Of a DNA stretch of 64,000 bases, positions 55,221 to 64,000 are shown piece by piece. The position numbers and the translations under genes were made by a program. A model generated the notes under the pieces. The model did no database searches. It was not told where the DNA came from and was given only the letters and a program-made list of their open reading frames with translations. Numbering within the stretch: position 1 is the stretch's first letter; each line of letters starts with the position of its first letter. Source of the stretch: Rhododendron vialii (lineage: Eukaryota; Streptophyta; Magnoliopsida; Ericales; Ericaceae); NCBI RefSeq assembly GCF_030253575.1, contig NC_080569.1:11663001-11727000 (forward strand). Reading direction: 5' to 3'.

Positions 55221-55656
55221 ATCCCCAACGAAGATGGAAAAAAAATGACACTTTTACGAAGCGTTGCAAATCTATATATAATCCTGAAACGACACAAACA
55301 CCTCAGTTATTTCTTGTGATGTTGAATTTTTGTGAAAAGATAAATTGTTATATGCTATTTTTGGTAAAGTATAGGACATAAGGGTAGAAAGTTAGCTACT
55401 GCGCTTAAATGCTAATTGATTTTACTTTTTGAAAACTTGGCATATTATGCTAGAAATTGGAGACGAACAAGAGGTGTACTACCAGACAGACGAGTTTAGT
55501 GCTGAGAAGAGTCTTGTTGAAGAAGACAGACGATAAGAGGAGATTTACCCTAGTATCCTTTCCCTTTTGGATTAGAGTAATTGTATTTGAAATTCAGATT
55601 TATTTAATGCAAGGACCTAAATATCGTTTTATTTAAATAAATGCTAAATTAGATTT
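55221..55656. other. Noncoding region, no gene
   Basis: AT-rich, with a purine-rich stretch near 55,455-55,545. It may be part of the same old gypsy LTR region. Confidence 0.4.
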
Positions 55657-55777
55657 TGTTGGGATGGTTCGGGTTCCCAATGGTGTTGGTTCAAATTCCA
55701 CCCAAGTCAAAGTCTTGCACAGGTTTAATTTCTCTCTTGGTTTCCCGAAAGTTTGCTGGTGATAGCTGGTCCCTTGT

Positions 55778-56210
55778 TGACGCGGCGGAATTCACGAGAG
55801 ACTAGTTAGCGTACTAGTCCAAACGAGATAAACAACTCGTCGCAACGAGCAATTCTTGCGCACAAGAAAGAAAGAGAAAATCTCTGTAATATTATTGATA
55901 AAAGTTTAAAAGTCTTAATAATTGAATAGGTTACAGCCCTTTTTATAAGACCCTAACCCTAGAAATCCTACTGTAAAAGAAATAATAAATCATGCCAAAA
56001 CAAGCGGCATTAAATAAAACATATTTTCTAATTAATTATAATAAAATCTTAATTCTTGTAGACCAAGAATCCTAATAAAGGCAAAAATAAAAATCAAACC
56101 GAATACGGAAAGTTAATAATTCTAACCTAAACGAAAATATTCCTAGTCAAATTCTTATTCTAAAACAATAAAAATAAAATACAAAAACTCTCCATTTTTG
56201 TCCTACATCA
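55778..56210 (-). repeat. 3' LTR (minus orientation) of the gag-only gypsy element
   Basis: Preceded on the minus strand by a purine-rich GAAGAAAATGAGAC tract. Confidence 0.93.
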
Positions 56211-57612
56211 GTCTCATTTTCTTCAAAAGAACTCGCCCTCGAGTTCTCATTAGAAACTTGCCATCTGCCTTTCCAAATAAATAAATATTTGGAATACTTC
56301 AACTTCTCGCTCGTCTTCCAATAAAAGTACACTTGCCAAGATAGTTTTTCTGCACACTTCAATTGATTAACAATTTTCACAATACGAGAATTGAGTAAAA
56401 ACTCAAACTGCTCCAACCCAAGAAAATCAATAAATTGAACGTCATGCAGAAATTCCAATTTCTCTTTATGTTGATCCATCGCAAAATTAATTGGTACATC
56501 ATGTATGAATGATGTAGCATTAAGAGATCTTGTACCAAATTCACCATTGGGACCACTCATACTTCCGTGTGGCTCACAAGGCTCAATATTAGGGAAGACA
56601 TCATCATGTTGAGAAATTATATGTCCTGATTTATGACTTTCCTCTTCCTTTGGTTCTCGTACTTGATACAATGTTGCGATATTTTCATCCTTGCTTGCAA
56701 TTACCTCATTGGTTGCACCTCCATCTAAATCCAACCGATGTTCGAGCATAGGGGCACTCAAACATTCCTCTTTGCCACCAACTTCTTCATCGCCAGCTTC
56801 TTCTTCGTCACCAAGTTTAATCCGATCTCCCTCCTCTTTTGCAACTTCTTCAACATCTTTGGCAATAATGGTTGTATTCTGTTGCTTTGGCCCATATTTT
56901 TCCTTCAGTAATTCCTCATAGTTCCAGGGCAAAAATCTCTCCACCAAAAGTTTTTTAATTCTCGACCATGCATGAATTCGACGCTTGCCCAATCGATCTC
57001 TTGACGATTGTAATTTTAACCACCATTGTAGCGCCGGGCCCGTAAGCTTCAATAATAAAAACCTCCACCTTTGTTCAAAAGGAGTTTTCGTATACTCAAA
57101 AAAATCATCAATGTCCAATATCCAATCCAAACGATCTTCAAAAAATTCAAGACCACTAAATTTTGGCAACTTATTGTAATACCTGAAATTGTTTGTCGCT
57201 TTATCGACTGATAATCATCATGGCCCTCGAATAACTCGCCGTCAAATTCATTCCTACTATCGTAGTGATAATAAGAATATCCTCCGGAGACGTTTTGGTG
57301 AATAGGTTGGTTGCGGGCAAATCCCTCAACGCGGTTCCTATTCTGGTTAAGAGGTTGGCGATGGGCAAATCCCAACGCGCGATCCTTCTCAACCCTTTCT
57401 GGCCTTTGGCGAATTTGTAGAGTCAACCCATGCAGTAAATCACGGATCTCTGCAAACTGAGTGCGAGTATCTTGACGGATTTCGGCTAACTGAGTGCTTC
57501 GATCCTGCATTTGTGTTCGGGTATCCTCCATCATCTTCCTTAGGTCAGCACGCCCACGACCAACGTCAATGGGTGTGTCTTCAACTTTGTTTGGTGACAT
57601 CGAACCAGGCAA
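56147..57612 (-). pseudogene. Gypsy gag, probable one-base frameshift
   Basis: Frame 1 (57,612 to 57,049) begins MPGSMSPNKVED. It contains a coiled-coil-like repeat (DTRTQ...AEIRQDTRTQFAEIRDLL) and a Gln/Asn/Arg-rich part. Near 57,180 the reading passes to another frame (57,169 to 56,147) beginning KLPKFSGLEFFEDRLDW, followed by LLKLTGPALQWWLKLQ and WSRIKKLLVERFLPWNY. This is the Retrotrans_gag core of Ty3/gypsy elements. An acidic stretch (DEEEAGDEEVGGKEE) and a tail ending SSFEENETDVGQKW follow, partly inside the 3' LTR. The shift lies at TTTCAG|GTATT, so a splice or a ribosomal shift is also possible. A CCHC knuckle is not seen. Confidence 0.8.
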
Positions 57613-57632
57613 AGCCTTGCTTTGATACCACT

Positions 57633-58065
57633 TGACGCGGCGGAATTCACGAGAGACTAGTTAGCGTACTAGTCCAAACGAGATAAACAACTCGTCGCAA
57701 CGAGCAATTCTTGCGCACAAGAAAGAAAGAGAAAATCTCTGTAATATTATTGATAAAAGTTTAAAAGTCTTAATAATTGAATAGGTTACAGCCCTTTTTA
57801 TAAGATCCTAACCCTAGAAATCCTACTGTAAAAAAAATAATAAATCATGCCAAAACAAGCGGCATTAAATAAAACATATTTTCTAATTAATTATAATAAA
57901 ATCTTAATTCTTGTAGACCAAGAATCCTAATAAAGGCAAAAATAAAAATCAAACCGAATACGGAAAGTTAATAATTCTAACCTAAACGAAAATATTCCTA
58001 GTCAAATTCTTATTCTAAAACAATAAAAATAAAATACAAAAACTCTCCATTTTTGTCCTACATCA
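57633..58065 (-). repeat. 5' LTR (minus orientation) of the gag-only gypsy element
   Basis: Nearly identical to 55,778-56,210. Joined to the primer site on its lower-coordinate side. Confidence 0.93.
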
Positions 58066-58418
58066 CTTGTTCTTCGTTGGCGTGCGTGGCTTTACATCTT
58101 CATGCTTGGAAAATGTAAAGGGTATTGATTGCATGGGTTGGACTGTTGGAGCCTATATAATGGCATTGAGGGAGAGTTTTTCGGGAGGTACACAGAGAAT
58201 AAGAGTGGAAGAAAAACAGTTTGTGTGTGGGGGCAGCTCCTTTGGGAGCTACCGGGTACACGGGTTTTTCTACCGCAAGTTTTGTGTGTGCAAGGGTCAA
58301 GTCTAGTACTTGGTGAGAGTGTGTTCTTGTATGAGTGAGTGTATAAAGATTGGGTGTGGGTTATTTTATACTCAAGTGCACTTGTACGGAAATTCTCGTA
58401 GTGAAAGAATGTGATCCT

Positions 58419-59635
58419 TGACCGCGTCGTTCTGTGTCAAAAATATATTTATAAAACCTTGGAATTAACTACTACTCCATAGAATAATGGTCAAGACCAA
58501 TTATCGTTCCGACGGAGACAGTATGGCTGAGTTATGACAAATTCGTTTAATTTTTAGATTAATCCGGGCAAATGAAGTTTGGTTGTTTGAATTTGGAGAA
58601 TTTATTAAACTAAGAGAATATATTAAATGGAAAGTTTGTAACGATTGGAGAGAAAATCTAGAGTTCGAATCCACCTAGATTGCGTAACTTCAACATGCAT
58701 AGGCGAGATTAATTATTCGAATCAGAATGAATTATTGTGAGGGCTTGCAAACCCTAGCAATAATCGTCAAGAAAATTATTGAGTTATTAAAAGGCATAAA
58801 TTATTCCATAGCACGGACCGTCTCAGAAGTACAGGCTGGCTGCCTAACGGCCCTACCCATCTTACGAGCATAATCTATCTTAGAACTCCAACTACAATCG
58901 ATGAAAACCATCGTATAACTCGTATTTGAAAGCATGCATACAAATACCCAATAGATTAAAACCATTAAAATCATTCCATTCAATTGAAACGGAAAGGGTT
59001 CTTAGTTATACAATCGACCCGAATAATAAACCTAAAACCAATACATAAATAGAGTTACTTGGTACGAAGTTTCATCTTTCCCTAGACAAGGGGTTTAGTC
59101 GGCCATGGAAGCCGGGATCGTGCTTCTTTTCTATGGTGTCGTCTTCTGTTTTTCTTCGTCTTCTGTTTTTCTTCGTCGTTCGAACTACCGTGATAGCGTG
59201 GGTCTCCTCCTTTATACCCTACTGTCATTCCTTTCTTGTACATGCACCGAATAATTGCATAAGAAAATAAGAATCTTTTTCTCTGGTCAACTCTTGCTCA
59301 AAATTCCTAATACAACTTGGGCCCACCACCTAATTAATTGTATTGTTTCATGGATAACAATTCTAGCAATAATAACAATACCACTTGTAAGCCCACGTGG
59401 ATGACAGGAGTGCAATTCATAAACCCAATTTCATTGCTATTTTTCTCCATTGAATAAATGTTGGCCAATCCTCACGGCAACCCTCTGTAAGGCCTTTCAT
59501 TTTGCATATTTTCGCACTCATCGATCTCCAAGGCCTACAAACATCACTAAACACTAAAATATACCAAATAACAATGTAAACGGACTGACGAAGCATATAT
59601 TAGTCGACTAAATAGGTGTTTTTCAACACCTATCA
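58419..59635. mobile_element. Solo gypsy-type LTR inside the copia LTR, TSD ATCCT
   Basis: Ends TGACCGCGTCG and AACACCTATCA are flanked by ATCCT at 58,414-58,418 and 59,636-59,640. It aligns along most of its length with the LTR at 60,425-61,469: ATTATTCGAATCA, GGCTTGCAAACCCTAGC, CGAATAATAAACCTAAA and AGGGGTTTAGTCGGCCAT are shared with small changes. It therefore belongs to the same family. Confidence 0.9.
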
Positions 59636-59786
59636 ATCCTCTCCGTGGAGTAGACAGTTTTTGCCGAACCACGTATATCTTGCGCGTCTCTCTTTATTTT
59701 ATTTTTTATTGAACTTCTATTGGTTGCAATTGTGGTTGTGTTTGAATCTCGGCGCTTAGGTGCTTCCGCGTTTTAATCCCAACAAG

Positions 59787-59799
59787 TGGTATCAGAGCC
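59787..59799 (+). promoter_or_regulatory. Primer-binding site of the split copia element
   Basis: TGGTATCAGAGCC two bases after the LTR end at 59,784, as in the copia at 42.5 kb. Confidence 0.88.
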
Positions 59800-60424
59800 A
59801 GCTCGATTCTTGACCGGTGTTTTTTTGAGATTTGGGTTCCATTACATCCACAATCAGGGCAATGATTCGGGTACTGCTCAGCTTTGCAGTAGGATGCGGG
59901 TTGTTCGGTGGAAGCCAGACGGACTGAACAAGGGCCTGGGTTGTCATGACATTGGAGGGAAAATTATCCAATGTGGTCGTTGTGGAGTTTCAACGGGTGT
60001 AGTTTTCTGATGGTAGATTTGTGATGGCAGCAGGTCCAAATCTAGTTCCAGAAGTGACAGTGCGCGTTTGCATCGGTGGAGAGCGGGTACGGCTCTTAAC
60101 TGCAACAAGGAGAGGTGATCGTGTAAATACATATTGTTCTTGATGTTTGTGAGTAGCAAAAGGTTTTTCTTATTGCTCCACGCGGTTCAGAACAAATGTT
60201 GAAGAGGAGCATTGTTTGGCTTTGGTGACTCTATACGGTTGATGTGTGTTGAGCAAAGTCAAATTGGTGCTGCTCTTGGTGCACAGCTCATGTAATTCGG
60301 TTTTTGTTGCGGAAAAATATCTTAGAGATGTTCTCACAATTTCTAAGGTATTGGCTCTTTGGGTGGTGTGATATGTCCCATGGAGCATTAAAGGAGGAAA
60401 AATCTCTTGTTGTCGGATGGTCTT
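59800..60424 (+). pseudogene. Decayed interior of the split copia element
   Basis: The leader GAGATTTGGGTTCCATTACATCCACAATC matches that of the 42.5-kb copia (about 43,026-43,053), but the gag start codon region is altered. The following sequence has stops in all frames; only short words such as GCAGGTCCAAATCTAGTTCC recall the gag linker. It is cut off by the gypsy LTR at 60,425. Confidence 0.65.
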
Positions 60425-61469
60425 TGATCGTGTCGTTTCTGTATAAAAAATAATTAATAAAATGAAACAATTACTACTACTCAAATGAACAGTGGTAAAT
60501 ATTCCGAGTATCGCTCCACAGGGATTATAAGGCTGAGTTACAGTTTTTTCAATTAATTTCTATCTTAATCCGAGAAAAATATGATTGATTGATAGTTTCC
60601 TAAAATTATTAAACAGTAATTAAAGTGTAGAAAAGAGTTGATGGGAAAAAGCTCTAGGGTTTTGAATCCACTCTTCCCCCTCGTAACATAAATATGTTTC
60701 GATTACAGGTTAACTATTCGAATCAATTCGGATACTGTAGGATTGCAAGCCCTAGCGATATCTCCTAAAGATAATTTATGAATCACCAATCAGTATGGAC
60801 TATCTCCGCCTAGCACGAATCGTTTTATTAGCACGAACCGTCTCTAATCAAGTACGGATCGTCTCATCGGCACGACTCGTCTTACATAGTATAATCCATC
60901 TAACCAGTTATCACAAAATAATTAAAACCGTTATACGAACGTGCATAAAACCTAGGAATTCATACACGAGATTTGATGGAAAGAATTAATCTTATAAATA
61001 AATCTTTGTTCATACAACCATGATCCGAATAATAAAACCTAAATCAAAACATAGAAAGTGTTACTCAAAGTTTGAGCTTCATCTACACCCTAGAAAAGGG
61101 TTTAGCTGGCCATCGAAGTGGAAGAGATCAAAGTTCTTGTCTTCTGTTCTTCGGACATGACCGTCGTCGTCCTATTTCCAAACCCCGTCCCGCAGCTGAC
61201 TGCCGAAGGCAGTGGGATCAATATTACATATATTAGGGTATTACCATTGTAATCGCATAGTGGGTCCCTTGGGCTTTATGAAATAACGCATCGACAATTC
61301 TTCATTCAACCATTTTGCACTTTGAGCCCAACTTTCATTAAACTCTTCTTTTTATCTAATATCTTGGACAACAAGCTCGAGCAACCTATAAACAAAATAG
61401 AAGCAAAATAAATATCAGATAACAAATATAATTTGGAGAGCCAAAACATCAATATTTCGGCACTTATCA
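60425..61469 (-). repeat. 3' LTR of the minus-strand gypsy element
   Basis: 1,045 bp, bounded by TGATCGTGTCG and CGGCACTTATCA. It is homologous to the solo LTR at 58,419-59,635. Confidence 0.88.
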
Positions 61470-61482
61470 CCCCCCCAACTTA
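61470..61482 (-). promoter_or_regulatory. Polypurine tract of the minus-strand gypsy element
   Basis: On the minus strand TAAGTTGGGGGGG directly abuts TGATAAGTGCC of the LTR. This primes plus-strand DNA synthesis in LTR retrotransposons. Confidence 0.85.
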
Positions 61483-63401
61483 CACTTTGCTAGTCCCTAG
61501 TAAAGAAAAGAATAGAAAAACTAATAAAGTCAAATTAAAATAGATAGTTCTTTTAAACCCCCCGGCGGCCCCGGTAGGACGAGTGAAGTCTCGTGAGGGT
61601 TTTCAGTAGCGATCACCCACAAAACACAGTGAATCCCCTCACACGGAACCCACAACCTGCAAGTAACTCATCAGTCTCTCAAGCCAAGGCACAAAGTCAT
61701 TGCACAAGTATATTAGGCAACATCAGTTCAAAATGCTATGAAGACATGCATATAAACCATGGCACCAAATTTAGCGTGTGTGAACACTTGGACTTAGTCA
61801 CCAATGACATGCCACTCAAAGTTCTCTCCAGACCGAGCTTCGACTTCAATTCTCATAGTGTCATGCACTCATAAATAAAATCGCTTGAAACAAGATGCAT
61901 TATGAACTCTCAAGTGTGCGGTTTGAAAGTTATGTAATTGAAAGCAAAACACTTCGCACACTATGACACGAAAAGAACGTTTAATATGGTGGACACACGG
62001 TCTCATGGACAGAACACCAAGCATTGGAACTCACTCTCACATCCATCAATCCACTTCCCATCACCCCAAGGATCAAATAGGACTTTAATTTCAGTAGTAA
62101 TGTTAGGTAAGAAAAAAAAAGAAATTATTTCAAGGTTAGGGTAAAATATCAAGTGTCCGAGAATAGGCAAACAACTTAAGGCTAATTTAATAATGTGCGC
62201 CCATTTTCTTCTCTCTTTTCAACTCCATCTTATCTCTCCTTCTAACCTTTCAACATTTTTCAACCATAAAGCACAATTCCTCCTTTTCAAATATATTGGT
62301 GCCCCTTTCTGCTTCTTCTTCTTCTTCTTTTTTCTTTGTAGTATTTCTTTTTTTTTTAAGGGACACCACCAATTCAGGCACAAAAGTTCACAAATTACCC
62401 AAAATTTTTACCGTTACATTCTTGCCTTTCTCCAAATACAATATGGAAGGTGGAGCTAACCAAGAAAAGGCTAAGTATGGAAGACTCAAAGTGGCTTGCA
62501 AGGGATAAATGTGAAAATAAAGGAACGAACCGACCCAAATATCAAGAAAATGCCTATAATCTTCTCACAGGGGTGTAACACCCATGTGGCAAACCAAAAC
62601 CCAAGAGATATTTTCAATAAATTCCAATGCTTAGCAATCAAGAATAATGAGACCTTCAACAAGTATATTCTTTCTGTTGACATACTAAGAAGTTACGTGA
62701 CACCACTCCAATAAAAGATAAGGCTCGAAAGCTCACTAGGGCATAAGTCTCCACTAATCTAGCCATTGAGAACGTTCAAATGACACTCACAAGCAAACTA
62801 AGCCCAAATAGACGTGAATTGCAGAGGTGCAAGTGCCATAGTTACATGCATTAACAAGATAGCATGAAGAACTAACAGTCCACAAAATAACCAAATAATG
62901 CCAACATGCCTCAATTCAAGCAACTAATAAATACCTCGCAAATTCCAAGTCCCATGCAAAAAAGAACTCATTATATTTTTTACTTTTCAAATTTTTTTAA
63001 GCTCTAACTACACAAAAAGAACAAAGTGATCCCTCCCCCCAACTTGAACTAGTCAATGTCCGCATTGAATACATGAAAATGAAAAGAAAGGACAAAAACA
63101 GAAAAGAGAGGAAAGATATCACCTCGAATAGGAGGAACTAAGTAGGGAAACTATAGTGAAAGGGAAACCCCCCAACTTGAACTAAACAACCTGCAAAATG
63201 TTATCTTCCAAGAAACACACACACACAAATACAAATAAAAAGGAAAAAAAAAATTACTCAAAAAGAAAAACTAACAAATCTAGACAATGATAAATAAATA
63301 AAACTCAAAGACGACACTAAACAATGAATGACACTTGGGTTGCCTCCCAAGAAGCGCTAAATTTAATGTCTTCAGCCAGACAAAACGAGAGCTTTTAAAT
63401 A
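61483..63401 (-). other. Noncoding segment replacing pol
   Basis: No domain in any frame. Two further AAGTTGGGGGG-type purine tracts are found on the minus strand at about 63,036-63,048 and 63,167-63,180. A TC-rich tract lies at about 62,305-62,360. Confidence 0.7.
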
Positions 63402-63998
63402 TCAATCACCAGAAAAAATATTACCCGGGCCTAAGCATGCATATGGTGGTGATTTCCACTCAAGTCTCGGTGCAACCTCTATGAGAGGGGAGGTGGAAGG
63501 ACTATGAAATATGGGCCAAGGCTCAATGTATGTGTAACTCCATGGAGGTTCATCTATGTGGTTCTTCGAATTAAGAGAACCATGACCCATTTCAATGTTA
63601 CCACTATCCAAGCCTACATGCATAAGAGGCATTTCTATGGGGCCCTTAACTCGAATGTCTGAAGGTGCCTTATCAACCATATAATCACTCTCACTGACTG
63701 CGAAGCAGTCTTTCTCTTTACAGGGATAGAGATTGGCATCGAAAACATTCAATTGCACCCTCATATTTCCAAATGATATATCCATCACCCCAGTCCTACA
63801 GTGAATAGATGCATTGGCCGTAGCCAAGAAAGGTCGACCAAGGATGAGGGGAATCTGTTTATTGGGATTATGGACTGCTTCCATGTCAAGAACTATAAAA
63901 TCGACAGGAAAATAAAACTTATCTACCTTGACAAGGACATCCTCAATTACACCACGCGGCACCTTAATGGATCTATCAGCTAATTGCAACGTAACCAA
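63402..63998 (-). CDS. Gypsy retropepsin (gag-pol protease), partial, ends before RT
   Basis: The visible 198 residues begin inside the protease: LADRSIKVPRGVIEDVLVKV, FYFPVDFIVLDME and PLILGRPFLATANASI, the C-terminal half of plant gypsy retropepsins. The catalytic DTG/DSG lies beyond the window edge. After GVMDISFGNMRVQLNVFD the protein runs into a low-similarity linker and the phrase VAPRLEWKSPPYACLGPGN. In Athila-type pol, a similar LELKPLP phrase leads into the reverse transcriptase; here the frame ends nine residues later at 63,402. The first annotated residue is only the window limit, not a start codon. Confidence 0.82.
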   Translation of the reverse strand: MVTLQLADRSIKVPRGVIEDVLVKVDKFYFPVDFIVLDMEAVHNPNKQIPLILGRPFLATANASIHCRTGVMDISFGNMRVQLNVFDANLYPCKEKDCFAVSESDYMVDKAPSDIRVKGPIEMPLMHVGLDSGNIEMGHGSLNSKNHIDEPPWSYTYIEPWPIFHSPSTSPLIEVAPRLEWKSPPYACLGPGNIFSGD

Positions 63999-64000
63999 CG

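Larger units (their letters stand above)
55778..58065 (-). mobile_element. Complete non-autonomous gypsy retrotransposon, gag only (TR-GAG-like)
   Basis: Two 433-bp LTRs (55,778-56,210 and 57,633-58,065; TGACGCGGCGG...CCTACATCA as read on +) differ at about two positions by eye. CTTGT flanks the whole unit (55,773-55,777 and 58,066-58,070). On the minus strand the 5' LTR is followed by AGTGGTATCAAAGC (about 57,632-57,619), a primer site. The interior is just 1.42 kb and encodes a gag-like protein but no protease, reverse transcriptase or integrase. Confidence 0.94.
55657..59784 (+). mobile_element. Copia LTR (same family as 42,469) split by two insertions
   Basis: It starts TGTTGGGATGGTTC and ends TTTTAATCCCAACA, followed by a primer site, so it is a 5' LTR. 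It is interrupted by a gag-only gypsy element (55,778-58,065, TSD CTTGT) and by a solo LTR (58,419-59,635, TSD ATCCT). Subtracting these with one duplication each leaves an LTR of about 613 bp. Sequence such as TGGTATCAGAGCC and ATCCTCTCCGTGGAGTAG is shared with the copia at 42.5 kb. Confidence 0.88.
60425..64000 (-). mobile_element. Gypsy-type retrotransposon, 3' part, protease without RT (runs off the window)
   Basis: On the minus strand the order is protease (63,998-63,402), about 1.9 kb of noncoding DNA, polypurine tract (61,482-61,470), then the 3' LTR (61,469-60,425). No reverse transcriptase, RNase H or integrase frame exists between protease and LTR, where about 2.5-3 kb of pol would be expected. 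The 5' LTR and gag lie beyond position 64,000. The word GCGCTTCTTGGGAGGCAACC (63,337-63,356 complement) after the protease is a phrase I associate with Athila-like and related non-autonomous elements. Confidence 0.85.

Noticed and set aside
63402..64000. Endogenous plant pararetrovirus (caulimovirid) protease
   Set aside because: The GVIEDVLVKV...PLILGRPFL pattern, adjacent polypurine tract and TG...CA LTR fit a Ty3/gypsy retrotransposon; no movement or coat protein is seen.

Overview
This is a plant nuclear window, almost certainly from a woody eudicot. It is AT-rich with sparse intron-bearing genes, long CT/GA and TA microsatellites, Stowaway and Mutator-type MITEs, and abundant copia, gypsy and L1-type retroelements. 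One MITE family (inverted ends reading TTTTTCAGTGCCGGGTGG) reminds me of Ericales genomes, but that is a weak impression and the species cannot be fixed from sequence alone.

Gene-bearing left half (0-31 kb). I support: an NDR1/HIN1-like LEA-2 membrane protein (4.4-5.0 kb, +); a seven-coding-exon RING E3 ligase whose exons splice to a clean 800-codon frame (13.35-19.08 kb, +) and which carries a hAT-type element in intron 2; an intronless ATL-type RING-H2 E3 ligase (21.0-21.75 kb, -); a 5'-truncated, frameshifted STOP1-like C2H2 zinc-finger gene (26.6-27.3 kb, -); and a two-exon histone H2B variant with a very long acidic/basic N-terminal tail (28.86-30.38 kb, -), which looks like the angiosperm H2B.8/H2B.S class. 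A small SIAMESE-RELATED-type CDK inhibitor lies alone among transposons at 46.33-46.60 kb (+). These genes form no operon-like unit; the two E3 ligases and the histone variant are simply neighbours.

Transposon-rich right half (31-64 kb). A full-length but dead L1-type LINE (31,426-40,306) has an 18-bp target-site duplication and is interrupted by three later insertions. Two of these are solo LTRs with perfect 5-bp duplications, and the third is flanked by an 8-bp direct repeat. A short 5'-truncated LINE (41.65-42.27 kb, 14-bp duplication) follows. Next is a young copia element with two 519-bp LTRs that encodes only gag plus protease (42.47-45.09 kb). From 49.3 to 52.5 kb there is a nested palindromic DNA-transposon block with long inverted arms, and a 180-bp MITE at 40.58 kb appears to be its deletion derivative. 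From 55.66 kb to the window edge there is a nest: a copia LTR was split by a gag-only gypsy element (complete, 433-bp LTRs) and by a solo LTR, and the decayed copia interior was then hit by a minus-strand gypsy element that has a protease but no reverse transcriptase between the protease and its 3' LTR.

The strongest points for follow-up are the long-tailed H2B, the concentration of three different gag/protease-only LTR retrotransposons, and the LINE nest whose insertion order can be read from restored reading frames and duplications. All domain names come from my own recognition of motifs; no database search was run.
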